From assembly GCA_002315915.1 (NCBI GenBank), contig DCIB01000022.1, forward strand, positions 45,540 to 109,539: a stretch of 64,000 nt of DNA, in the 5' to 3' direction. The notes beneath the pieces are model-generated. The model did no database searches. It saw only the letters and a list, made by a program, of their open reading frames with translations, and was not told where the DNA came from. Position 1 is the stretch's first letter; each line of letters begins with the position of its first letter. The position numbers were made by a program, and so were the translations under genes. Positions 48,209 to 56,332 of the stretch are shown one piece after another. Source of the stretch: Caryophanales bacterium UBA1737 (lineage in GTDB: Bacteria > Bacillota_I > Bacilli_A > ML615J-28 > CAG-313).

Positions 48209-49412
48209 AATAGAATTACTTGCTCCTGCAGGATCACTTGATAAAGCAAAAATTGCTTTATCATATGGAGCTGATGCAGTATATGTTGGTGGAAGAAAGT
48301 TTTCTCTACGTGCTAGAGCTTCTAATTTTGAATTAGATGATTTAAAAGAATTATGTATTTATGCTCATTCTCTAAATAAAAAAGTATATGTTACAATGAA
48401 TATTATTCCTCATGATTCAGATTTTGATGGATTAATTGAATATTTAGAATATCTAAATGATATAAAAGTTGATGCAATAATAACATCTAGTATTACTATT
48501 ATTAAAAATGCTATAAAATATGCTAAAGATGTTGAAGTTCATGTTTCAACACAAATGTCTTGTTATAATAGTAAAGCTATTAATTTTTGGAAAAATATAG
48601 GTGCTAAAAGAATAGTATTAGCTAGAGAATGTACAATGGATGAAATATCTTCAATTACTTGTAATTCTCCTATTGAAACAGAAGTATTTATACATGGTGG
48701 AATGTGTGCTAGTTTCTCTGGAAGATGTGTTTTATCGAATCATTATACTAATAGAGATGCTAACCGTGGAGGATGTGCACATTCTTGTAGATGGAATTAT
48801 GATTTATATTTAAATAATACTAAGATTAATAAAGATAATAAGTTTTATAATATGGGTTCTAAGGATTTAATGGCAATAGAATATATTCCTAATCTTATAA
48901 GATGTGGAGTATCTAGTTTAAAAATTGAAGGTAGAATGAAATCTTCATATTATCTAGCATGTGTTGTATCTGGATATAGACATGCAATAGATGAATACTA
49001 TAAAACTAATTCATTAAATATTGATCAAATTAAGGAATTTGATCAAGAAATTAGACGCGGAGAAAATAGAATTACATCAATTGGTTTTTTTAAGGGATTA
49101 CCTAGTGTTAATGAACAATTATATGATACTTTTTGTGAAATGCCAACACAAGAATATGTTGCTCAAGTAATTAGTTATAATATTGAAAAATCATTATGTC
49201 TAGTTGAACAAAGAAATTATTTTTCAATAGGAGATATTGTAGAAGTTATTACACCATTTTATACAACTTTACCATTTGAGATAACTTATATGATAAAAGA
49301 AGATGATGGTGAGCTTATAACTGATGCAAATCATCCATTAGAACATATTATTATAAATATGCCGTATGAAGTTAAAACTTCATATATGATTAGAAAAGTA
49401 AAAAATAACTAA
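48201..49412 (+). CDS. trhP2: U32 family tRNA hydroxylation protein TrhP2 (YrrO)
   Basis: Radical-independent hydroxylation protein for tRNA U34, partner of TrhP1. About 403 residues. The U32 signature is clear: ELLAPAGSLDKAKIALSYGADAVYVGG at the N-terminus in part, then EVFIHGGMCASFSGRC and the following cysteines in RGGCAHSCRW, which bind an iron-sulfur cluster in the family. KIEGRMKS is also conserved. AAGGAGG precedes the start. The order trmR-trhP1-trhP2-greA matches yrrM-yrrN-yrrO of Bacillus. Confidence 0.92.
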   Translation: MNKIELLAPAGSLDKAKIALSYGADAVYVGGRKFSLRARASNFELDDLKELCIYAHSLNKKVYVTMNIIPHDSDFDGLIEYLEYLNDIKVDAIITSSITIIKNAIKYAKDVEVHVSTQMSCYNSKAINFWKNIGAKRIVLARECTMDEISSITCNSPIETEVFIHGGMCASFSGRCVLSNHYTNRDANRGGCAHSCRWNYDLYLNNTKINKDNKFYNMGSKDLMAIEYIPNLIRCGVSSLKIEGRMKSSYYLACVVSGYRHAIDEYYKTNSLNIDQIKEFDQEIRRGENRITSIGFFKGLPSVNEQLYDTFCEMPTQEYVAQVISYNIEKSLCLVEQRNYFSIGDIVEVITPFYTTLPFEITYMIKEDDGELITDANHPLEHIIINMPYEVKTSYMIRKVKNN

Positions 49413-49426
49413 TAATTATATTTATT

Positions 49427-49435
49427 TGTTATAAT
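49427..49435 (+). promoter_or_regulatory. Extended -10 promoter of greA
   Basis: TG-T-TATAAT, 30 bases before the greA ATG, followed by AAGGAG. Confidence 0.6.
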
Positions 49436-49465
49436 ATTTTTGATGATTATAAGGAGATATTATTT

Positions 49466-49948
49466 ATGCAAAAACATTTAATGACTCAAGAAGATTATGA
49501 AAAGATTAAATCACGTTTATCTCAATTATATGCTGATCGTGATAAAAATATCGTAGATATTCAAGATGCACGTGGTCAAGGTGACTTATCTGAAAATGCT
49601 GATTATAAGTCTGCAAGAGAACGTCAAGCAGAAATTGAAAAAGAAATAGCAGAATTAGAAGATAAGATCAAATATGCTGAAATTATTGATGATAATATCA
49701 ATAATGGTAACTTAACTAAATTTGTTACAGTTGAATATTTAACAGGTTTAGAACCAGGAGAAGATAAGATTTATACTTTCCAAGTATTAACTTCTATTGG
49801 TGCTAATCCACTTGAAGATAAAATTAGTTATGAATCACCTTTAGGAAAAGCAATTTTATTTGCAAAAGAAGGAGAAGTTAAAAACTTCCGTACTGAAAAC
49901 GGTGATCGTTTCGAAGTTAAAGTATTAAAGATTAAAGATTCTAAATAA
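49466..49948 (+). CDS. greA: Transcription elongation factor GreA
   Basis: Rescues backtracked RNA polymerase by stimulating transcript cleavage. About 160 residues: an N-terminal antiparallel coiled coil (about 1-75) with the acidic tip in ARGQGDLSENADYKSARE, and a C-terminal FKBP-like domain ending in SPLGKAIL and EVKVLKI. The start follows AAGGAG. Its TAA overlaps the mtnN ATG. Confidence 0.97.
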   Translation: MQKHLMTQEDYEKIKSRLSQLYADRDKNIVDIQDARGQGDLSENADYKSARERQAEIEKEIAELEDKIKYAEIIDDNINNGNLTKFVTVEYLTGLEPGEDKIYTFQVLTSIGANPLEDKISYESPLGKAILFAKEGEVKNFRTENGDRFEVKVLKIKDSK

Positions 49949-50649
49949 TGAAAAATAAAGTAATAGGATTAGTCTTTGCTTTAGATATTGAAATGAAAAA
50001 TTTTATTCCTCTTGTTAATGATATACAAGAGGATATTATTTTAAATAAATCAATTTATCATGCAAAATACTTAGATTATACAATAGTATTTGCTAAAGCA
50101 GGAATAGGAAAAGTAAACGCAAGCATTGTTACTGGTATTATGATTGAACACTATAATGCAACTTTAATTATTAATAGCGGTATAGCTGGTGGAACACAAG
50201 ATAAAGTTCATACATTAGATACAATAATTGGTAGTAAAATTATATATTCTGATGTTGATATGACTAAAGATTTAATGCATTTTGAATATGGACAGTTACA
50301 AGGATATCCAAGATATTTTGAATTTGATAATTCATTATCTGATTTAATGAAAGAAATAGATAATTCATTAATATTTGGTACAATCATGAGTGGAGATCAA
50401 TTTGTTACAGATAAAAATTATGTAGATAACTTATTAAATAATTATTTTTCTGATTTAGATGTAATAGCTTGTGATATGGAATCTGGTGGAATTGCTCAAG
50501 TATGTTATGCAAATAATGTAAATTTTATTATTATTAGAACTATTAGTGATGTAATTGGTAATAATAATCAATTTGATTATTATAAGTTATGTAGTGATTC
50601 AGCAAATAAATCTTTAGAAATAGTTAAAAAATTATTATTAAAATTATAA
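49948..50649 (+). CDS. mtnN: 5'-methylthioadenosine/S-adenosylhomocysteine nucleosidase
   Basis: Hydrolyses the by-products of S-adenosylmethionine use, which the methyltransferases in this window would generate. About 233 residues. Family elements: AKAGIGKVNASI, INSGIAGGTQ, SGDQFVTD, and CDMESGGIAQVCYANNVNFIIIRTISD, with the catalytic Asp near the C-terminus in SD. It is co-translated with greA. Confidence 0.95.
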   Translation: MKNKVIGLVFALDIEMKNFIPLVNDIQEDIILNKSIYHAKYLDYTIVFAKAGIGKVNASIVTGIMIEHYNATLIINSGIAGGTQDKVHTLDTIIGSKIIYSDVDMTKDLMHFEYGQLQGYPRYFEFDNSLSDLMKEIDNSLIFGTIMSGDQFVTDKNYVDNLLNNYFSDLDVIACDMESGGIAQVCYANNVNFIIIRTISDVIGNNNQFDYYKLCSDSANKSLEIVKKLLLKL

Positions 50650-50677
50650 AAATGGCTAGTTTTAAAACTAGCCATTT
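50650..50677. terminator. Bidirectional terminator between mtnN and tcdA
   Basis: A 14-bp palindrome with core AAATGGCTAGTTTT. The tcdA stop codon (TAG on the minus strand) is inside the stem. Confidence 0.85.
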
Positions 50678-51342
50678 ATTATGTCTTTAATTACTTCGTT
50701 AGATATAAGAAGTCCTGCAATCGATGGAATTGTAGATAAAGTGCCTAATGTATTAATATCTTTTATATTTTCAGTTGAATATAATACTTTAACATCTTTG
50801 ATATTTAATTCTCTTAATTTTAATCTCACTTTTTTTGCTAAAGGACATACTTCTGTTTTAGAAATGTCTGATATTTTAAATTTAGATGGATCTGTCTTTT
50901 TTGCTGTCCCCATAGATGATAATATTTTTATATTTAATTCTTTAGATTTTTTTATTAATAGAATTTTTGCATTCACATCGTCTACTGCATCAATGATATA
51001 ATTACAATTAGTAAAATCTATTTTATTAATAGTATCATCATCAATTTTTATATTATATTTTATGACATTAATTAATGGATTAATATCTTTTAATCTTTTT
51101 TCAAATTCATCTATTTTTAATTTTCCTATATTTGATTCCAAAGCAATTATTTGTCTATTAATATTAGTAATATCTATAATATCATAATCAATAATACTAA
51201 TTGTACCAAGACCAGCTCTTGCAAGACTTTCAATAACATATCCACCAACTCCGCCACATCCCGCAACCAAGATGTTGGAATTAGATAATTTATTAAAAGC
51301 AAGTTCACCTATAAGTGATATTGTCCTATCAAATCTATTCAT
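50668..51342 (-). CDS. tcdA: tRNA threonylcarbamoyladenosine dehydratase TcdA
   Basis: E1-like enzyme that cyclises t6A37 in ANN-decoding tRNA. About 224 residues. The nucleotide-binding motif GCGGVGGYV is near residue 29, followed by DYDIIDITNINRQ (metal/ATP region), DAVDDVNAK and the crossover segment SSMGTAKKTDPSKF. AAGGA lies before the start. An extended -10 (TGATATAAT on the minus strand) is at 51367-51375. It diverges from yqeG. Confidence 0.95.
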   Translation of the reverse strand: MNRFDRTISLIGELAFNKLSNSNILVAGCGGVGGYVIESLARAGLGTISIIDYDIIDITNINRQIIALESNIGKLKIDEFEKRLKDINPLINVIKYNIKIDDDTINKIDFTNCNYIIDAVDDVNAKILLIKKSKELNIKILSSMGTAKKTDPSKFKISDISKTEVCPLAKKVRLKLRELNIKDVKVLYSTENIKDINTLGTLSTIPSIAGLLISNEVIKDIING

Positions 51343-51366
51343 AAATTAATTCCTTATTATATATAA

Positions 51367-51375
51367 ATTATATCA
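51367..51375 (-). promoter_or_regulatory. Extended -10 promoter of tcdA
   Basis: TG-A-TATAAT on the minus strand, 24 bases before the tcdA ATG. Confidence 0.6.
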
Positions 51376-51419
51376 CTAAATATAGATATTTCTTATCAAA
51401 AGAAAATATCACGTAATTT

Positions 51420-51428
51420 TGATATAAT
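51420..51428 (+). promoter_or_regulatory. Extended -10 promoter of yqeG, likely leaderless
   Basis: TG-A-TATAAT ends seven bases before the yqeG ATG (51436). No Shine-Dalgarno sequence lies between. Confidence 0.6.
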
Positions 51429-51435
51429 ATTTATT

Positions 51436-51975
51436 ATGAAAGATTTATTATCCCCTACATATCTTTTTAAATCTATATTAGATATTGAATATAAAAAAAT
51501 TAATAAAAAAATATTATTTTTTGATTTAGATAATACTGTTATTGATTATAATACGGTATTTCCAACTGATGATTATATAAAACTATTTGAAAATTTATAT
51601 AATGAAGGATATTTAATATATTTATTATCTAATAATCATTTAAAAAGATTTAATGAAGTTAAAAATAGATTAAAATATATTAAATTTATTTATCATTCTT
51701 TTAAACCTTTTAAATTTAAAATAGAAAGTTTGATTAAAAAAGATAATTTAAATAAAAATGAAATTGTTTTTATAGGCGATCAAATTATTACAGATATAGT
51801 ATGTGCTAATAAAATAGGTATTACTTCAATACTTGTATCTCCTATTAATAAATCATCTGAAAGAATTCATACATTATTTAATAGATTGTTAGAATCTATT
51901 TTATTAAATGTTATCAAAAAGAATGATATAGATAAGTATAATAAAATTGAAAAAATTATACGAAAGGATTATTAA
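51436..51975 (+). CDS. yqeG: HAD-superfamily phosphatase YqeG
   Basis: HAD phosphatase of subfamily IIIA; the cellular substrate in Bacilli is not settled, though related proteins act on phosphatidylglycerophosphate. About 179 residues. Motif I is FFDLDNTVIDYN (about 29-40), motif II LLSNN, motif III K plus GDQIITDIVCANKIG. It leads the yqeG-yqeH-yqeK-rsfS group. It has no ribosome-binding site and a -10 directly before the ATG. Confidence 0.92.
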   Translation: MKDLLSPTYLFKSILDIEYKKINKKILFFDLDNTVIDYNTVFPTDDYIKLFENLYNEGYLIYLLSNNHLKRFNEVKNRLKYIKFIYHSFKPFKFKIESLIKKDNLNKNEIVFIGDQIITDIVCANKIGITSILVSPINKSSERIHTLFNRLLESILLNVIKKNDIDKYNKIEKIIRKDY

Positions 51976-51977
51976 AT

Positions 51978-53099
51978 ATGAAATGTTGTGGTTGTGGTGT
52001 AAAATTACAATCAATTGATAAATCATTACCAGGGTTTATAGAATCAAGTATTTTATCATCTCTTGGTGAAGAATCTTATTGTAGTAGATGTTATAACATT
52101 ATTCATTATGGTAAACATTTTGATCCAATTCTTTCTAATAAAGATTATTATAATAAAATAGATATTATAAAAGATACAAAATCTATTATTTTATTAATTG
52201 TTGATGTATTAAATATCGAATCCTCATTTATCCCTAATATGGATAAACATATTGGTAATAATCCTGTTATTATTTGTGTTAATAAAATAGATATTTTACC
52301 AAAGGATGTTCATTTACATAATATTGAACAATATATAAGACATTTATCTTCAATTAATAATATTAATTTATCAAGTGTAGTTATGATGTCTAGTTTGAAA
52401 AATAAAAATATAGACTTAGTATTAAATAAAATAGAAAAATTAAAGTCAAAAATATCTCTATCTAACAAAGAAGTAATTGATACTTATGTTTTAGGTTGTG
52501 CATCAACTGGTAAATCAACATTTATTAATACTGTAAAGAAAATGTATTCGCAATCTAAAACAATGTTAACTACTTCTTCACAATATCAAACTACTTTAGA
52601 TTTTATCAAAGTACCGTATTTAGACAAAGAGTTTTTAATTGATACACCAGGATTTATTAATTATAGTTCATATGGTGCTTATTTATCATATGAATCTCAA
52701 GAAATATTATCTCCAAAATCATATATAAAACCAAGAACATACCAATTAAATTCTGATCAAACTATCTTTTTAGGTGGTCTTGCACGTGTAGATTTTTTTG
52801 AAGGTGAAAAAATAAATGTTTCTTTTTATGTTTCAAATAAATTATATTTACATAGAACTAAGACATTAAATGCAACAGATTGTTATAGTAAAAATGTTAA
52901 AACCTTATTAATGCCACCTATTAATGATATCGAACTTGAAAAAATAAATAATTTTAAAGAAGAAATATATAATATATCTAACTCAAGTGATTTATTTATA
53001 TCTGGTTTAGGTTTTATTCATATAACTGGTATTAACATTAAAATTAAAGTATATGTTGCAAAAGATATAAAAATATCTTTAATAGATACTATTATTTAG
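51978..53099 (+). CDS. yqeH: Ribosome biogenesis GTPase YqeH
   Basis: Circularly permuted GTPase needed for 30S subunit assembly. About 373 residues. An N-terminal Cys4 zinc site (CCGCGVKL and CSRCYNIIHYG) precedes the permuted G domain: G4 NKID first, then G1 GCASTGKST and G3 DTPG. The C-terminal domain is of unknown fold. It begins two bases after yqeG, with AAAGG upstream. Confidence 0.95.
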   Translation: MKCCGCGVKLQSIDKSLPGFIESSILSSLGEESYCSRCYNIIHYGKHFDPILSNKDYYNKIDIIKDTKSIILLIVDVLNIESSFIPNMDKHIGNNPVIICVNKIDILPKDVHLHNIEQYIRHLSSINNINLSSVVMMSSLKNKNIDLVLNKIEKLKSKISLSNKEVIDTYVLGCASTGKSTFINTVKKMYSQSKTMLTTSSQYQTTLDFIKVPYLDKEFLIDTPGFINYSSYGAYLSYESQEILSPKSYIKPRTYQLNSDQTIFLGGLARVDFFEGEKINVSFYVSNKLYLHRTKTLNATDCYSKNVKTLLMPPINDIELEKINNFKEEIYNISNSSDLFISGLGFIHITGINIKIKVYVAKDIKISLIDTII

Positions 53100-53106
53100 G
53101 TGTATT

Positions 53107-53703
53107 ATGAATTATGATTTGTTAGTTTTAAAAGTAAAAGATTATTTTACTTCTAATAATGTAATTAAAAATAGATATTATCACTCATTAGGTGTAGTTG
53201 ATGCTGCTATTTATATAAATAAATTATATGATTTAAAAATAGATGAAGACAAATTAAAAACAGCTGCTATTTTACATGATATAGCAAAATATGTATCATT
53301 TGATGATTCTATTAATATTTTAAAAGAAAATGATTCTTTTTTATCAATCGAAGATTGTTTAAAATCACCACAAGTACTACATTCTTTTGTAGGAAAATAT
53401 ATTGCAGAATCTAAATTTAATATAGATGATGAGGAAATATTAAATGCAATATATTTTCATACTACTGGTCATCCTAATATGACTGCTCTAGAAGAAGTAA
53501 TATTTGTTGCAGACTATATTGAAGATGGAAGATGTGGCTATGTTTTTGATAATGTAAGAAAAGCGCTTGAAAGTTCTATTCATTATGCAGCATTTCTTAT
53601 ATTGAAACAAACTATTAATTATTTGAATGAAACAAATAGTTTTATATTTCCGTTAACAATTGATACTTTTAATTATTATAAAAAGGAATATAATTATGAA
53701 TGA
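53107..53703 (+). CDS. yqeK: HD-domain hydrolase YqeK
   Basis: HD-superfamily protein; members of this family hydrolyse diadenosine tetraphosphate. About 198 residues. Metal ligands: H in RYYHSLGV, HD in ILHDIAKY, and a later H and D in AIYFHTTGHP and FVADYIED. The stop is TGA, rare here, at 53701-53703, overlapping the start of rsfS by eight bases. In Bacillus nadD and yhbY lie before it; they are missing from the cluster here. Confidence 0.93.
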   Translation: MNYDLLVLKVKDYFTSNNVIKNRYYHSLGVVDAAIYINKLYDLKIDEDKLKTAAILHDIAKYVSFDDSINILKENDSFLSIEDCLKSPQVLHSFVGKYIAESKFNIDDEEILNAIYFHTTGHPNMTALEEVIFVADYIEDGRCGYVFDNVRKALESSIHYAAFLILKQTINYLNETNSFIFPLTIDTFNYYKKEYNYE

Positions 53704-54010
53704 TGTATTAGATAAAATATTAAAATCTTTAGATAAAGCAGTTGTTGAGGATGTAAAAGTATATGATATGACTTCTAAAACTCCATTTTATGATTATGCA
53801 GTTATTGCTAGCGCAAATACTCCTCGTCAAGCACAAGCTGCGGCTAATTATTTAAAAGATGATGCAATTAAAGATGGTCTTACATTAAGAAATAATGTAC
53901 CAACTACTGAATCTAACTGGTTTTTAGTTGATTTAAATGAAGTAATTGTTCATATTTTTGTAAAAGAAACAAGAGCTTTTTATAATTTAGATGAGATGTA
54001 TTCCAAATAA
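53696..54010 (+). CDS. rsfS: Ribosomal silencing factor RsfS
   Basis: Binds L14 on the 50S subunit and blocks joining with 30S during starvation. About 104 residues. Conserved elements VYDMTSKTPFYDYAVIASANTPRQ in part and ESNWFLVDLNEVIVHIF are those of the family. The start at 53696 (MNDVLDK) is chosen over an upstream frame start because AAAGGA lies at about 53680 and the family begins here. It overlaps yqeK by eight bases and the next gene by one. Confidence 0.95.
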   Translation: MNDVLDKILKSLDKAVVEDVKVYDMTSKTPFYDYAVIASANTPRQAQAAANYLKDDAIKDGLTLRNNVPTTESNWFLVDLNEVIVHIFVKETRAFYNLDEMYSK

Positions 54011-54627
54011 TGATTAATATAGAATCTTTCTTAGATGATTATAATAATTCAATTACTTATTTAATATATGATGAAAATTATTGTATTGTAATAGATCCAG
54101 CCAATTCAATTAATATTATTAAAAGATATATAGGTAATAGAAAACTTCTTGGTATATTTATTACACATGGTCATTATGATCATTTTAAAGAATTGATAAA
54201 TTTATTAAATGAATATAATGTATGTATTTATATGTCAAAACTAGATTATGAAAAACTTAATTATCCTCATATGAATGGATCACTTTTGTTTGGTATTAGT
54301 TGTGGAATTGATGTATCAAACTATAATATACATTTTTTAAATGATAATGAACATCTTGAATTACAAAATTTTAAGTTAAAAGTTATGTTTACACCTGGTC
54401 ATACTATTGGATCCATCTCATTATTAATTGATAATTATTTATTCTCTGGTGATTTATTATTTAAAGATTCTATTGGAAGATATGATTTACCAACTGGATC
54501 TTATACTGCTATAAGATCATCTTTAGATAAAATAAAGAATTTAGATAATAAAATAATAGTTTATTCTGGTCATGATGAACCATTTACAATTGAAGAATGT
54601 TTGAAAAATAATCGATATTTACAATAA
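54010..54627 (+). CDS. Metallo-beta-lactamase fold hydrolase (glyoxalase II-like)
   Basis: About 205 residues. Zinc ligands are in FITHGHYDHFKE (about 54-65), the H of FTPGHTIGS, the D of FSGDLLFKDSIGR, and a final H in VYSGHDEP. This set fits the glyoxalase II-like branch of MBL-fold hydrolases. The substrate cannot be told from sequence. It overlaps rsfS by one base (TAATG) and closes the yqeG-started transcript. Confidence 0.88.
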   Translation: MINIESFLDDYNNSITYLIYDENYCIVIDPANSINIIKRYIGNRKLLGIFITHGHYDHFKELINLLNEYNVCIYMSKLDYEKLNYPHMNGSLLFGISCGIDVSNYNIHFLNDNEHLELQNFKLKVMFTPGHTIGSISLLIDNYLFSGDLLFKDSIGRYDLPTGSYTAIRSSLDKIKNLDNKIIVYSGHDEPFTIEECLKNNRYLQ

Positions 54628-54649
54628 AAATATAAAATATTTTAAAAAA

Positions 54650-54676
54650 TTAGCACTTTACTATTGACAGTGCTAA
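54650..54676 (+). promoter_or_regulatory. CIRCE operator 1 (HrcA binding site)
   Basis: TTAGCACTT, nine bases, CAGTGCTAA: an inverted repeat that matches the CIRCE consensus except at the innermost base pair. It overlaps the -35 of the hrcA promoter. Confidence 0.92.
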
Positions 54677-54692
54677 TTTTTTATGTTAAAAT
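54664..54692 (+). promoter_or_regulatory. Sigma-A promoter of the hrcA operon
   Basis: TTGACA (54664-54669), 17 bases, TAAAAT (54687-54692), placed between and overlapping the CIRCE elements. Confidence 0.88.
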
Positions 54693-54693
54693 G

Positions 54694-54720
54694 TTAGCAG
54701 ATAAGGTAAAAGAGTGCTAA
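54694..54720 (+). promoter_or_regulatory. CIRCE operator 2
   Basis: TTAGCAGAT, nine bases, GAGTGCTAA. The right half is perfect and the left half has mismatches. It lies just after the -10. Confidence 0.88.
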
Positions 54721-54735
54721 TAAAGAGGTGATTAT

Positions 54736-55773
54736 ATGTTGACTGATCGTCAAAAAAGAATCATTATTGCAATTGTAGAAGCATATACTGAATCAGCAGA
54801 AGCAGAACCGATTGGATCTAATTCTTTAAAAGAATTTGAAGGACTTGGTGTTTCGAGTGCAACGTTAAGAAATGAAATGGCTGAACTTGAGAACTTAGGT
54901 TATCTAGAAAAGACTCATACATCAAGTGGTAGAATTCCTTCAGAAAAAGGTTTTAGATTATATGTTGATGAACTTATGAATATTGAACCATTAATTGAAG
55001 AATTAGATGAACAAGTATCAGCTGTAATGAATGATACTAAGTTATCTAAAAAAGACCTTGCTAAGGGGTTAATTCAAAAAGTTATTGATGGATATAAGTA
55101 TTCTGGTGTAGTATTAGAAAAGATAGCTTTTAATGCAAAAATTAAATTTATTAAATTTATAAGTTTAAAACATCATAAAGGTATATTTATTTTAGTTACT
55201 GATACTGGTTTAATATTAAATAGCGAAGTATCAATACCAGATGGATTAAATATTCAAGATATAGAAAAGACAGTTGATTATTTATCTGAGAATTTACAAA
55301 ATATATTATTAAATGATTTTAAAAATGCTAAAGTATTAGAATTTGGTAATGATGGATTCTTTGATTTTATGACTAATGCAAGAGCAATATTAGAATTTTC
55401 ATTAAGAAATATATCTAAACTAGTTGATGATAAGAAAGAATTAATATCACAATTTAATATTCTTTCACATAGTGATTTTAATGATATTAATAAAGCTCAA
55501 ATGTATTTAGAGACTATTAAAGATGAATCAATATATTCTGTATGTGAGTTTGATAATGGTCCGTTACCTGCACTAGGTAGTTTAGAGACAAATGCTATAT
55601 CAGTAAAAATTGGATCTGAACATGAACTTAATATATTAAAAAATTGTTCAAGTATAACTGCATACTTTGATACTAAAGAGGGTATTGGTGCAATAACTAT
55701 ATATGGTCCAATGCGTATGAGGTATCGACATATTATTGCGTTACTTGAATCGATAGTAAAAAACATGAAATAG
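54736..55773 (+). CDS. hrcA: Heat-inducible transcription repressor HrcA
   Basis: Represses its own operon by binding CIRCE; needs GroE for folding, so it senses free chaperone. About 345 residues. An N-terminal winged helix (MLTDRQKRIIIAIVEAY and GLGVSSATLRNEMAELENLGYLEKTHTSSGR in part) is followed by a GAF-like and dimerisation domain with the C-terminal ITIYGPMRMRY element. AGAGGTG precedes the start. The two CIRCE sites directly upstream confirm function. Confidence 0.97.
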   Translation: MLTDRQKRIIIAIVEAYTESAEAEPIGSNSLKEFEGLGVSSATLRNEMAELENLGYLEKTHTSSGRIPSEKGFRLYVDELMNIEPLIEELDEQVSAVMNDTKLSKKDLAKGLIQKVIDGYKYSGVVLEKIAFNAKIKFIKFISLKHHKGIFILVTDTGLILNSEVSIPDGLNIQDIEKTVDYLSENLQNILLNDFKNAKVLEFGNDGFFDFMTNARAILEFSLRNISKLVDDKKELISQFNILSHSDFNDINKAQMYLETIKDESIYSVCEFDNGPLPALGSLETNAISVKIGSEHELNILKNCSSITAYFDTKEGIGAITIYGPMRMRYRHIIALLESIVKNMK

Positions 55774-55782
55774 GAGAGTAAA

Positions 55783-56310
55783 ATGGCTGAAGATTTAAAA
55801 GAACAAGTTGAAGTAAATGAAAAAGAGGAGAATTCCTCTAAAGATGTTAAAGAGAAAAAACCTAATAAAGTAAAAAAATTAGAAGATGAGATACTTTCTT
55901 TAAAAGATCAATTATTACGTAATCAAGCTGAACTTGAAAATTTTAAAAAGAGAATGAATGAAGAACGAATAAAAGATCGTAAATATGCTATGTATGATTT
56001 TCTAATGGAATCTATTGAAACATTTGATATATTTAATAAAGCTGTAAATGTTTCAACAGATGATGAAAAATTAAAAAAATATTTAGATGGATTTAAAATG
56101 ATTGATAATCGTTTTAGTAATATATTATCTAATTATGGAGTTAAACAAATAGATTGTTTAAATAAACCTTTCGATCCTGCATTCCATTCGGCCCTAGATA
56201 CAATCGAAAAGGAAGGTGTAGAACCTAATACTGTTATTGAAGTAGTAATGACAGGTTATATGTATAAGGACCGTGTATTAAGACCAGCAATGGTTAAAGT
56301 AAGTAAATAA
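55783..56310 (+). CDS. grpE: Nucleotide exchange factor GrpE
   Basis: Releases ADP from DnaK. About 175 residues. A charged N-terminal tail and a long coiled coil (about 25-85, with AELENFKKRMNEER) lead into the beta-wing domain, which ends FDPAFHSALD and GYMYKDRVLRPAMVKVSK. It lies nine bases after hrcA and 22 before dnaK, with AGGAGAG before the start. Confidence 0.97.
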   Translation: MAEDLKEQVEVNEKEENSSKDVKEKKPNKVKKLEDEILSLKDQLLRNQAELENFKKRMNEERIKDRKYAMYDFLMESIETFDIFNKAVNVSTDDEKLKKYLDGFKMIDNRFSNILSNYGVKQIDCLNKPFDPAFHSALDTIEKEGVEPNTVIEVVMTGYMYKDRVLRPAMVKVSK

Positions 56311-56332
56311 TTAAATAAGGAGAATAAATAAT

